Source of the DNA: Tausonia pullulans
Taxonomy: Eukaryota > Basidiomycota > Tremellomycetes > Cystofilobasidiales > Mrakiaceae
Direction: 5' to 3'
Length of the DNA: 64,000 bases
Assembly: GCA_951802195.1 (NCBI GenBank)
Contig: OX637632.1
Location: forward strand, 186,001 to 250,000
Each line of letters starts with the position of its first letter. Position 1 is the first letter of the stretch. Position numbers and translations under genes: made by a program. Below are positions 1 through 11,330 of this stretch, in pieces. The notes below the pieces were generated by a model that was not told the DNA's origin, searched no databases, and saw nothing but the letters and a program-made list of their open reading frames with translations.

Positions 1-1151
1 TCGATCAATCTCAAAGTTGCCTTTGTTCACCTGAAACACGACACTGTGACCCATTTTTTCAGTCTTTGCTCATTTCAGAGATCTCGTTACCACATTCCTC
101 GTCTTCAACCTCTCCACCGTAACCGACCCGACGCTTGATGCCAAGAACGCCCGCCTCCAACTTGCATTCATCGACCAATTTGAGCTTCAAAGCCACATCT
201 CGGCCTTCAGGGATCGAATCGGAAACTCATCAGGGAGGAGATGCTTGGTCTACTCAAGCCAGCCACGTACCTACCGTACGTGTCTCAATACTCTGAAAAG
301 TCTTTGGCGCGCGCTGATCTTGGACGGTGCGCAGTCCTGGTTTTGTTGTCTATCGCCAGTCTAACAAGCGATCCATTCTGTCGGAGTTGGGGCTTCGTTC
401 CTTTCCGCAACAACCAACATCGGCCAGCCGTTTATCTCTTTTCCCTTGCGATCCGCACCACTTGGTCGCTAGCGACACATGCACCATCACATCATCCCTC
501 AAACCTCAGGTATCATTGCGCGCCCACGTGTGCTCAGACTCTCACCAAAGGTGATTGATCCCCCTGGCGCTAGGCGAAGCACATAAACAAACGAGGTCCA
601 GCTGCTTGTAAGGATCCGTAAGAGCTTGAGGGACTCTGCTAAGGAGAGAGAGGAATTGTCTATCCAGCGAGGATGCGGAAGAGTGTCGAGAACGAGATGA
701 ACAGAGGGTCACTGTGAGACCAGACGCGCGGGCGGTTCCGTTTTTTTTTCTTAACCTTTGGTTCGTAGGATCCAATGGGACTTTCTCTCTCTGAAATAAT
801 ACTTGATGAATCACTCTCTGAATCTCTCTCTGTCTCTGTGCTGCCTCTGAGACAAAAACTAGGACGAGCCATGATCGAGCGAGCGAGCCGAAGTGAGACC
901 AAAACAGAAAAAGATATGTCAAGAGAAGATGAGCCAGATGGGGGAGATTTGGATACCCTCTTAGAGGAGGATGTGGGAGAGGGGTGTGAAAGAACCAACA
1001 GGACCAAGAAGAGAGAGAAGAAACAAGGCAACACAGGAGGAAGAGAGGGATCGAAAACAAAGACAGACAAAAAGAAACAGAGTGAAAACAGGGTCGCGCT
1101 CGCGCCCGAAGAAATCGTCGAGAAAGAGAGGCAAACTAGGCTTGACATTCG
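1..1151. other. Region 3' of HD1, no confirmed gene
   Basis: No gene is confirmed here. On the plus strand a possible 3' splice site (tttcag near 78) is followed by an open frame to about 354, whose translation includes VTDPTLDAKNARLQLAFIDQ. I do not recognise it. It could be the last exon of a gene cut by the window edge, or a decayed fragment. From about 780 to 1150 the plus strand is rich in CT and then GA simple sequence, as expected of a 3' UTR or spacer downstream of the minus-strand HD1 gene. Confidence 0.35.
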
Positions 1152-3718
1152 TCAAGCCTTCGTCGCCGACTCCCCAGTGAGGTGGGCCTCCTCCCACCGG
1201 AGGGCCGCCTCCTCCTGGGCCTCGCGCCTCTCGAGCGCCCGACGCTCAGCGTCCCGCTCGGCCCGCATCCGCTCCTGCTTGGCCCGGAACACCGCGACAC
1301 GGGCGTCCGACTCGTCGCCCTGCATTGACGGCGGGGGAGGCGGCCCCATGCCAGAGGACGAGGCCGAGCCCGATCGGCTCATGGGGACGGCGGCGATGAC
1401 AGGGTGGACTGCATTGACCGGGTTGAAGCCGTCTGGCGCGCGAGGGGAGGGGTCGGCAGAGTGGTACCCCGTGTAGGGCTGGATCGGCTGCGGAGGTAGC
1501 GGCTGATGTTGATGCATGAGAGGAGGAGGGGGGCGAGGAGGACCGTGGCGCGAGACGGGAAGGGCAAGTCCCTGGCCGCTTCCTCCTGCCAACATCTCGG
1601 GCACCGCGAGGGGGCAACCGCTGTCGTACGAGTTGTAAGCCATCGGCGCCGGCTCGAGCTGGGGGTGTGAAGAATAGGGCATGAGGTTTCGAGCGACAGG
1701 GTACGGGACTGAAGGAAGAGGAGGCCGTGCCGGAGACTGCGGGTGGTATGCAGCGTAAAAGACATGCCTCGGGGGAGGCGGCTGCAAGTGCTGCTGCTGC
1801 TGCTCCGAGACGAGGTGCTGAAGGGGCTGGGCCGGGGCGTGGTAAATCTGACGAGGAGCCTGGGATGGGACTGAGACCGACCGAGGGACGGGAGGATGCT
1901 GATAGGGCTGGTGAGGGCGAGGGGAATATGCGTGTTGAGAATGAGCTGTGTGCGAGGCCTGATGGGCAGCCTCGGGAAAGAAGGTATTCGAAGGAGGCGA
2001 GTAGTACAAATCCTGCTCCGACATCTGAGAAGGAAGCGTCGAGACGTTTGAAGGCTCCGGTATGAGGCGCGAAGGATGGGATGCGAGGTGAGGAGGGCGA
2101 GAGGAGGTGGAGGCTGAACTGGGTGAGGGCTGCCGGCAAGCACGGAAATGATGGCCAGCCGGCGGTGTATCAAAAGCAACGGGAGGGGCCTCGACCGGAA
2201 CGCGAGGAGAAAGAATGATCTGCCGAGGAACCTGCGAAAAAAATCGCATGAGAAGACGTCAGATTAAGGCAAGAAGAGAGAGTGAAAAGGGCCAACCTGG
2301 AAGTGAGCGTTGACACCGGCCTGAGAGTCGGCCACCTCTTGACGCGAAGACCGACGACGACGGACAACGCACTGGGTAGGGGCAGAAACTTCCTCGCCAC
2401 GAGAAAGAGCAGATGGGCTCTGGGGTTCGGCCGAGAGAGAGAGCTTCCGCTTCTTGGATGCCCTCTCCTCCCCGCCCGACAGCTCCTCCTCATCCTCCCC
2501 ATCCTGCCCGCTGACACCAACGTCGAGCTCCGACGACGCTGGAGCCATCTTGTCAGAGGACTTGCTCCCTCCGCAGGCGCCAATAGCTCTGGCGTCGACG
2601 ACGCGGGCTTTGATGACGCTTTCCATCCAGTGACGGACCTTGTCCTGGCCGCGCTCGTCGATGTAGTCCTCGATCTCCCGAAGGTCTTTGACGAGCGCTG
2701 GGTCAAGTGTACCGTCCTCATCACGGTAGCGGCGGACGATCTTCTTCATCTGCTCCTTGGTCTGGCCTGTCGTCGTATAGGTGCGGGTAAAGTCGGTCCA
2801 CCCCTGAGCAGAGGGCAAGAGAAACGAATGTCAGCAGTTCTCAAAAACACGAGGAACATGAAAGGGAGCAGAATCCCACCGAGCGGCGGCGCATGTTGGT
2901 GAACCTGTGAGAGAATAGAGGATTGCCATTAATGAAGCCGAACGATGTCACAGGGATAAAGGGAGGGCGCCAGCGCGTGCGGGCGGAAGGAATGGCGCAC
3001 CAGAGGTTGAGACTCTGGACAGTGATACCCTTCTGGGCTGCAAGAACTTTCTTCTCATCGACCTTGGGGAAGGGGTCGTCCATGTGACTGAGGTACCAGT
3101 CGCGAAGGTGACGAAAATTGGCTGGGTTCTCGTTCACGGGCTTGCTCGACTCGGAGGTGACCGCGGTGGTGGACTTAGAATTAGTGCGCTTGAAGGTGGA
3201 GGCACTGGGAGCTGAGGCAGATGCAGAGGCATCTTTCGAGTCTGCAGATATATCCGTGTGGGAGAGTATGTCAGCCTCAGGACCTGGCAAGGCAAAGAAA
3301 GTAAGAAACAGGCCGTACCAGGACAGAATGTCGTCTGATCAAGGGCGGCGTCCACCTCTGCACGCATTGATGCCCTCGCCTTCTCGTCCGCCTCCTCGAT
3401 TTTGATCATCCGAGTAGCAAATTCTTCGATAAACTTCGAGACGATCCCTCCAATGGATCTATCCTCCGGGCTGAGAGACCCAGCAGCTTCTGCAGCGGCC
3501 AGAGTGTCGAGAAGGGCGGCGAGGCTGGCATTGAAACTATCGATGTTTCCATCCTTCAGCGCCGACAAGAAGGCGGGGACGGCGCTCAGAAGCTGTTGGC
3601 GGAGCTGCATGGTGCCGTCGCCGTCCGTGGTGGTTAGTAGAGAGGGAGAAGAGAGAACAAAGGCGCCGGGAGGCTCTCCGCTTGGACCAGGCCCGGCCGG
3701 ATGTGAGCCGTCGCTCAA
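1152..3718 (-). CDS. HD1: HD1 homeodomain mating-type transcription factor
   Basis: This is a nuclear homeodomain protein that, in basidiomycetes, pairs with an HD2 protein from a different mating type to switch on the dikaryotic or filamentous programme. I read five exons: 3718-3319, 3283-3001, 2904-2880, 2803-2297 and 2231-1152, giving 764 residues in one frame. The homeodomain spans about residues 176-236. It is of TALE type: DDPFP sits 25 residues before the tryptophan of WFTNMRRR (W228, F229, N231, R233), the spacing expected with the three-residue loop insertion. The following GW and the basic, acidic and KKRK-containing stretches are typical of HD1. The C-terminal third is rich in Pro, Gln and His and looks like a disordered activation region. 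The start at 3718 faces HD2 across a 192-bp promoter. Odd points are a 35-nt first intron and a 25-nt third exon. The family call is firm. The first intron is the least certain boundary. Confidence 0.93.
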
Positions 3719-3910
3719 ACGTCGCTCTCTTTAGCCTCCCATGATTCACAGCCGCGCAAGCGGGAGGACGTGAGGCGACGCGCCGCCGGAACTCACTTGC
3801 CCCTCCTCTCCCTTGTTCTCTCTCGCAAGCGCGTCTTGGCTGTCGCATCACGCCTGCCTCCTGCCGGGGCATGCTCTTCGCGCCCCAACCACCAGCCCTG
3901 CGGCCTCATC
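3719..3910. promoter_or_regulatory. Divergent HD1/HD2 promoter
   Basis: The 192 bases between the HD1 and HD2 start codons must hold both promoters and both 5' leaders. No clear TATA box is visible. The plus side carries a pyrimidine-rich stretch (ccctcctctcccttgttctctctcg), which is common upstream of start codons in these yeasts. A shared divergent promoter is the standard layout of basidiomycete HD pairs. Confidence 0.7.
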
Positions 3911-5815
3911 ATGCTCGAGCACCAGAGGACCCAGACTCTCCTCGGTCGGCTCAAGACGCTTTCGACTGCGCCGGCAGCCGTTGCGCTGAGGGTCCTCCAG
4001 CAGCAACGACGCGATGCCGCCCCCCTCCTCCCGACTCTCGAGTTCTCGCCGCATGACGCCGACTTCCGCCGCCAACTTCACTCCTTCGGCCTTACCAGCG
4101 TCCTCGAGGAGACAATATTGTCGGCATATGTCGCCCATCTCAGCCGGCTTCAAGCTGCAGTCGTCTCGCGATTGGACGGGGCGATCGACGATACCATCCT
4201 CGCGTTGACTCGGCTGAGAGGTTGTGTCTCTTTGGAGGAGTTCAGAAGGCAAGAGTCGTACCAATGGCCTGCCGTCGCTGCTGCATTCCAGGCACTGTAC
4301 AGAAGACACGAAGATCTCCTTCAGCAGAAGGTGCTACGGAAAGTCCGCGAGCGTCGAGCATTCGTGTGCGAGGCCAGACACCGTGGGCCCTTCAACAGCG
4401 TCAGTGTCCCGACCGTTTTCATTTATTTCAAGATCGGACTGTTTCCTTCTGATCTTTCAAATGCTACAGTACGCCACGATGGCCCTTCAGGGCATCTTCG
4501 ACGCGAACGACCACCCTAATCAGGCCGAAGTTGAGTTAATCGCAGAGCTGCTCGGGGTCAAGACCAAGCAAGTTAGCACCTGGGTGGGTGTCCCTCTTCC
4601 TCTTTTTTTCCTCTTCTCACACCAGTAGGACGGAGAAGAAGAGCTAGAAGACGGTGCTGAGAGGCGCGTCTTGACGGAGCGCCGATTTCCAGCTGACTCT
4701 GGCCCTCTCGCTCTCTCCCTTTCTCCTCTCCGCAGTTCTCGAACCGCCGGAGCCGCAAGCCGCCCGTCAAGTCGGTCGCTTCCAAGCGCAAGCCTCTAAA
4801 CGAAATCCAGTCTAGCACCCGCCCCAGCAAGAAGGCCAGGATGTCGATGCAGCAGCCGGCGCCGTTGACGCTTGAGCCGCTCGCGACCGTCGCCAGTACT
4901 GCTGACGTCGCCCATCACTTGGATGCGTCTCTCTCAACTCTAAATGGTCAAGCTGCGGGAGTCCATATCCACCAGGACTCCCACGCTCAAGAGACTGGTC
5001 GGCAGAAGGACAGAGACGTCGATAGGTCAAGCGGGCTCGACGATGCCGCCGTCTTGCCTCACCCCACCTCGGCTGCCCAGATTGGACTTGGCCTTCCTTC
5101 GACTCACCCTCGCAGGCTCAACGTCTCTCTTCCCATGGTCAGCTTCTGCCCCCCGCAGTCGGTCGCCACCTCCTTTGGCTCGGTCTCCTTCGACAGTCTC
5201 TCCTCTTCCGGACTGTCCTCCGACGCCGAGATCGCCCTCATCGAGCGTGTCGCCTCTGGAGCTTCCATCTCCTCCTCCACCTCCTCGTACGTCAGCGCCT
5301 CCTCCCTCTCGTCTTCGGCCTCGTCCGAGTTTGGCGGCGAGGACAGCGGCCCGCGGACCCTCTGGGCCCTAGTTGTCTCGGACCCAGCCTCTTACCTCTC
5401 CATCTTCCCTGCGCCGCCCAGCGTCGCCTCACACCTGCCCACCTTCGTCCTTCCCACCCCCGTCGACGAAGTTCAGCTCACCTTTGTACCCGAGCCGGAA
5501 TACTATGTCCCTCTCGTCTCTGGGTGGCCCATGGTCGAGTTCGCCCTCAGCTCGCAGCAGCGCCCTTGGTCACGCCTTACCCACTCGAGCGTCTCAGGCT
5601 GGTTCCCGACGGAGCTCGAATCGGAATCGTCACTCGCGCTCGACCTCCTCCCGGCCGAGCTCGACGACATTTTCGACTCGTTCGAGGCGAGCGGTGGCGG
5701 GTCCGGCTTCGACTTCCCTCTGGGCGTCGAGGAGGGTCGCCGCACTGGCGACTTAGTTTTTGACGAGTGCGAAGATAACCACCAGGACTCGAGCGAGGTC
5801 TACTCTTTCCTTTGA
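3911..5815 (+). CDS. HD2: HD2 homeodomain mating-type transcription factor
   Basis: This is the HD2 partner of the neighbouring HD1, expected to act in the nucleus as part of an HD1-HD2 heterodimer. Exons are 3911-4399, 4470-4583 and 4736-5815, giving 560 residues. The first part (about residues 45-160) is helical and likely the partner-discriminating dimerisation region. The homeodomain follows at about 165-212, of the typical 60-residue class without the TALE insertion, with helix 3 reading STWFSNRRSRK (W201, F202, N204, R205). Basic clusters just after it (SKRKP, RPSKKARM) look like nuclear localisation signals. The rest is Ser-rich, then acidic at the C-terminus, as in an activation domain. 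The frame is open further upstream, but I chose the ATG at 3911 because the paralogue HD2b begins with a similar ML...TL peptide. Introns of 70 and 152 bp are both phase 0; the second falls exactly after the homeodomain tryptophan codon. Confidence 0.93.
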
Positions 5816-8339
5816 ATGAAGACCGCGATGAACAGCTGGTCTGTCGCCGTCCCTTACATACTTTTGTTGGTTGATTTCTTCTCGTTGTTGTTGCACTTTC
5901 ATCCTGGACTCTCATCACACTCGCTCTTCTGAATCATTCTGTCGATTTTCGCACACTCTCTTCATACACGCCTCTGCGGACCAAAGGCTGCTCCGGAACC
6001 TCTTTTCTAGACTTGCTCGTCGTCGTTCGACCACTGCCGTCTGCCTCTTGCTGGTAGTTGCGCCAGACAATCCAGATGTCCTTGCGTCAAGCTATTTTCT
6101 CTCCCCCCCCCCCCCCCCACTCCTGACGCTAACAGGCCGCCCCCAATAGGCTACGATCGACAAGAATCTTCATCTGAATAACTCAAAAGGACTCTGCTGA
6201 TCTGCTCCCTCACATTCAGAAAGGAACGAGACAGACAAACAAACAACTTCAAGCGCCGCCCGTGCCTTCGGTCCCCCCTCAATCCAGCTCGCAAAACGAT
6301 CGGTGCACACTTTGATTTTCATCCGTTCAAAGAGAGCCGTCTTCGTCCCAACGACGAAAGTATTAAGCTGCTAAGCGACTTACTTCCTCCGGGTTGGGGG
6401 GGAGAAGGAGGAGGAAGAGGAAGAGAGATATGTGGGAGAGGAGGGGAGGGGTTAGGATAGGGGTGGAGAAGGAGGACTGGACCTATTGGAGTTGATATTT
6501 GATCCCATCTGGAAACAAGAGAGAGAGGGTTCTTCTGGGTCAAGAGACATGATGCCAAAGCTTTGGCATCCATAGGGAGGGGATTTACGCTTAGCTCAAG
6601 CGCGGCTCTTGCGATTCCCAAAGATGTGCAAGCTCGGCTAGATCGCTGCATCAACTCAACTGTGTCGGTCGGGCTGCGTCTGACCCAGACAGAAGAAAAC
6701 AGCCGGCTGCATGTGAGCTAGAAATCGGACCTCGCTCCGGCCTGGCGGAGTTTGAGAAGTTTGATGTGGGGGGTCGACAAGGCTCTTTTTTCGCCCGAGC
6801 ACGCGCGTTCAGCCGCCAGTGGCGTCTCAAAGATATGGGCTTGTCACTTTGCTGCCCTCCGTCGGGCATTTCTAAGCGCAGGCCCGATCGATGTCTGATC
6901 ATGGGCCCCCTAAATCTGAAAGGTGGATGGATGGGTGGTGAGCAGGTCCGTTGGGGGGATGGAATCATCGGATAAGCTTTATTTTTTCCTGCAATCTCGC
7001 CTCCCTTGGCTGTCTTCTCCTTTTCCAGGTCAAAGCTTCGATCAGGCAAGCACGCTAAGTCCGTCGATGGTGGGGCCGATGTTAGCTTTCTCGTCACCCC
7101 GCATCTAGACGCTCTCCTCTCCCCCTTGACGTTGCTCGCTTGCTTGGTCCGGAAAGTTGCTCTCAGGTCTCATGTCCGCGCTAAGAAGGGGCAGGGACTG
7201 TCCACAAGGGTGGTGGAGGGGAGCCGGAGAGGAGGACGTAAGTCAACGTCATGTGAAGGAGGCTTGCCCACTCCCTCCTCCACCGGCTGCAGCAGGAAAC
7301 AAAGCTACGAACCTCCAGATAAGCGAAACGTGAGGTGGCGGAACGGAGCATAAAGATACACTGGCCCCTGATCCAGGGTCCGGACACAGACGGCGGCTGT
7401 CGAGATTTCATGCTTTTACTAGAATGTTTGGCCATACTGCCGAAAAACACGCAGCCCCAACTGCAAGAACATAAGCGCCTTCGGCAGAAGGCGTAGTATG
7501 GGAAGGCAGGATCTGTCACCAACTGTCCGACAAGTGGCTAGCTTGATGGAGACCTGAAGCCTTACGTCAGCTCCAGTATATCTCAACAAGTTATTACTAG
7601 GAGTCATCTGTACATCAACCCTCCACCTGTCCTGACCTGTCGACATGGACCAACCATTCAGACATGCAAATTGTTAAGAACGGAGGTCAAGCTCTGACCA
7701 TTTTGACACATGGCCCGATGAAGGCACTTAATCGGATTGCAAGAGACCCGATTTCATAAGACTAAGTTAAGTAGCTAATTGCCAACCAGAACTGTGATGC
7801 TGACACAAACCACCTAACCTAGTCATCTGGACTGCTCGCCGTCGTGGACTAATCGGCACGGCTCGAACCAACTCTCCCCTTCCCCCCCTGGCCATATGAC
7901 ACATGACACACTCTCTGACCTCTCCCCAGGGGCTCTCAAGGCCACGGCGCATCCCCCGACCTACCCGCCTCTCCTCATAAGATGCCAAGTCGAACGAAGC
8001 CTTGCCCGCTCGAGACACGACTACTGCGCCCCCCATGCTACCGATCACCCCTGGACGCCCGTCAGCAAGAATACCCCGGGTGACCTCGCCACTCCCTCTC
8101 AACACTCACCCCGACGAGTTCTTCGACTTGCCGCATCACTAGGTCGCCTCGTGAGAACATTGTCGTTGGAAGCGGCATCATCCGGTCCAACCCGATGCCT
8201 CTCTCCTCCTTGCCCATCGGCGAGACTCTCAACAATCCGCTTTCGCATTCGTCGCCTTACCTCGCGCCAACACCGTCCGCCGCTCTTACGCGACGGTTGC
8301 CCCTACCTCCTCTCTCGCAGACTCTCGCCCTTCCACTAA
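5816..8339. other. Gene-poor stretch downstream of HD2
   Basis: About 2.5 kb without a recognisable gene. It includes the HD2 3' region and a run of C residues near 6102-6119 that may vary in length. There are several open frames on both strands, but none has a domain, a repeat or a splice pattern I can support. The end of the stretch (about 7.9-8.3 kb) may be the decayed 5' part of the LINE that follows. Confidence 0.5.
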
Positions 8340-11330
8340 CTCTCACCCCGCCTTCGCCTTCGTAGCTGCATCATATCTTCCTCATAACACTACTCTCTTC
8401 CCCTCTGCCCTCTCGCCAACCGTGGAAACCGCGTCGCCATCTCCGTCTCTTGGGACACTACTCCCCTCGAGATCTTCCCCGTTATATTCAAGTGCGACGA
8501 AGGGATCGCCTGCCTCGCCCGCCCACTTAAAGACTCAAAAGGAAGGATGCTTCTCCAGGACACGGACGGGAAGGACGCGCACGCCACCCTTACCCAGCTC
8601 AAGAGTTTCTCCTCCGAAGTCGCGGGTGTAAAGCCGCAGATCCACTCCTGCTACAACACCCGGCACGAGTGTCTGTGGGAGGGCTGGATATAAAGATTTT
8701 TGAAGAAGAGCCCGAGACGGAGGACGAGATCCGGAGGCAGGTGGCTGCCTTTGGTGACGGTGTCGTTATGTTTCAGCGCCAGTATGACCCAAGAGTACCC
8801 GGCGCTCCCACGGTCCGAGTCCGGGTCATGCCTGGACTCTCTGGATCCGAGGATATGCCCAAGGCTGACGTCCTTTGTCAGACATTCACAAGTTGGACGA
8901 ATCACGAGGGCATCTTCAAGCCTATCCAGCCTGCCTCCACCATTATCTCCCCCTCTCGCTCATTGTCGACGTACTGCTGCTACTGCCACTCGATGAAGCA
9001 CGAGCGAGTATAGTGCCCGGTCGACTGCATGCAGAGGATGCGGGCCGAGATTCCATCGCTCTGCTCGCTTCCCAGGCCGTCCCAAGGCCACTCTCCCAGT
9101 CGGGACGCAAGTGGCGACCGGAAAAGCGCCCGTAACAGTGGACAACAAGGGCGCCCAGCTCCCTAACAACTCAAATTCAAACAAGCAGCCGATGAACATC
9201 CCTCCTCCGCCCGACTCATTCTTTCCTTCTGTGGATGATCGAACTTGTATGGACGACGAATTACTCGACGGGATCAGCCCCCATACCAATAGTCACGGAG
9301 GGAATTAGAGGAGAGCGATCGCTCGCGCCTTCGCGCTCACAGACCGTTCCATAGTCTTGGATAATACAAGAACAGCACCCATCTCCTCAGACTCAGAGGG
9401 TTTTTTGAGTTCTCTCTTCGTCACATTCGTCCCCAGTTGGTTTCATAGAGCGCTCACAGATCTCGACGAACTCTTCCAGGTCTAGGACAAGACCAAGCTC
9501 CAAATTGCTCAATGGGCCTCCGACACCTCATGTCTTATCACCCACCTCGACAGATTTTTGGGAAGAAATCCACAAATGTCTTTGCTTGAAATCCATGCTT
9601 CCCGAGCCCACCTCGACCCGGCCAATACGAACGACTATGCCGTCAGACAACGCCTCAATATCGTCCGACAAGTCGACACCAACGGCGCTTTCCGCCTCAT
9701 CGACAACCCCTTGGCCGAAGAGGTCACCTCCATCCTCGATATCCTCGACTTCCTCGACATCCTCGTTACCGCCCACTCCTTCATCACTCTATATGAGCCC
9801 AAACCGACACCAGCCGACCAGGACGGTAAAGTCCTCGACTACGTCACTAGCAAACCCGGAATGTCCCAGAGCCGGGACCTCGTGAGTCCCTTCGATCTCG
9901 CCTCGCTCAAGTTCCGCCCTTTCAGATTGAACCGCAATAAGACGCCCGGAAGTGACGGAATCCCGGTCGAGATCTACCAGGCGACCTGGAGTGTGACGGC
10001 CCGATCCTCTCCGACTTGTTGAACCACGTCCCCGAGACAGGCTCTCGCTCCCTTCCCAGCGCGAGGCACACATCCACTTCATCTTCAAGGAGAAGGGCGT
10101 CCGAGACAATCTCATCAACTACCTCCCATATCCCTGCTCAGCGTAGACGCTCGTCTCTTCTCCTCACCATAAACAGCCGCCTGCTGTCTGTCATCGACTC
10201 GATCGTCGACGCCGATCAGGCGGGCTTCCTCCCGGGCCGCAACTCTGGTCGCGGCTCTAGCCGAAACATATCCGCACTCCAGTGACGCTCCACGACTGGC
10301 GTATCCTGACCGCGTCGTTCAAGCTCTTGAAGGTCTCTTGCGCGCGTGATGTCAATCTGGATCGCATCTGGTCGGCCGTCATCAAGACCCAGAAGACCCG
10401 CTTGACCCGTTCTCCGTTTCACGGCCTCCCGCTCATCGCTCGGTGCAAGTTCATCAGTCCGTACACCTACTCGAAGGTGATCTACCTTGACCGCTTTCAA
10501 CCCTGCCTCAAGCCCCTCCTCAACGACTTCGAGAACACAGATTACGACGCTACTTGGAGCTCACGCCGTCCGCAGATTCAAAGACTTGGACTGGGGATCC
10601 CCGTGAGCATGGCGGGATTGGCTTCCCCTCGCTTGTTTAAGGCCTCCGTCCTACTCGATCCCAGTGGATTTGCGACGTCCTCTTCCTACCAGAGCTTCAA
10701 TCGTTGGCCTGCATCCGGACCTGCCTCATCAACACGATCCGCAGCCAGTCAAACGACTTCAGGGTTGATACCATCGTCCGCAGGCCCGGCGACCGCACGG
10801 TACCTGTCCAGGACGAAATTTACGGCTGGGCAGGTCTCTTCATTCCCCTACCCTTCGACCCTCACTTCTCCTGGTGCTGCTGTTCCATTCAGGAGCTGCG
10901 ATGCGCTCTCCCCGCACGCTGGCGCGCCAACCTGGACGCCTGGAACAAGGAGCTTTACTTCGGTGCTAGGTATCGGGATGTGCGGCTCTGGAGGTGAACA
11001 GTCTACCTTATCAATAAGAACCTCCGCCCACTTTCTTAGATCCCTTCGTGCTTCTTGACGCAGCATGTGTCCACCACGACATCCCCGGACAAGCTCGCCG
11101 CCGGGCTGGCTAAGTAGGTTGGAAGCGACGCTGGCGTCGCGTCAGCTCAAGGACCTTTCCCGAGCCTCGCCTGAGGGCGTCGACCTCGCTCATCGTTTCT
11201 CCATCTTTGTCATCCATTCGGGCAAGCATTCCGCTTTGGCGTCGTTGAAGAAGTGGAAACGGAGTGGCGGAGGTGGCCCGGTTCGCTCCAAGGTCTTGGG
11301 CAGGTTTGTTGAGTCCAAATGATCGTCAAA
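8340..11330 (+). mobile_element. Decayed non-LTR retrotransposon (LINE, Tad/L1-like)
   Basis: Translated pieces of both usual LINE reading frames are present in order on the plus strand. ORF1-like sequence (about 8.4-9.1 kb) includes VVMFQRQYDP and a CCHC zinc-knuckle pattern, C-x2-C-x4-H-x4-C, near 8970-9015, with a stop codon inside the knuckle. ORF2 follows: reverse-transcriptase blocks NRNKTPGSDGIPVEIYQ near 9930, FKEKGVRDNLINYLP near 10085 and VDADQAGFLPGRNS near 10205-10250. The sequence then jumps to a thumb-like block ending in GLGIPVSMAGLASPRLFKAS (about 10590-10645), so the palm with the YxDD active site appears deleted. Frame changes and stops are frequent. I saw no poly(A) tail or target-site duplication, so both ends are approximate. 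The copy is dead and fairly old. It sits between the two HD2-type genes. Confidence 0.8.

Noticed and set aside
1246-2179. Long open frames overlapping HD1 in other frames
   Set aside because: They are Ser/Pro/Arg-rich shadow frames in GC-rich coding DNA; the HD1 frame carries the homeodomain and continues across good introns.
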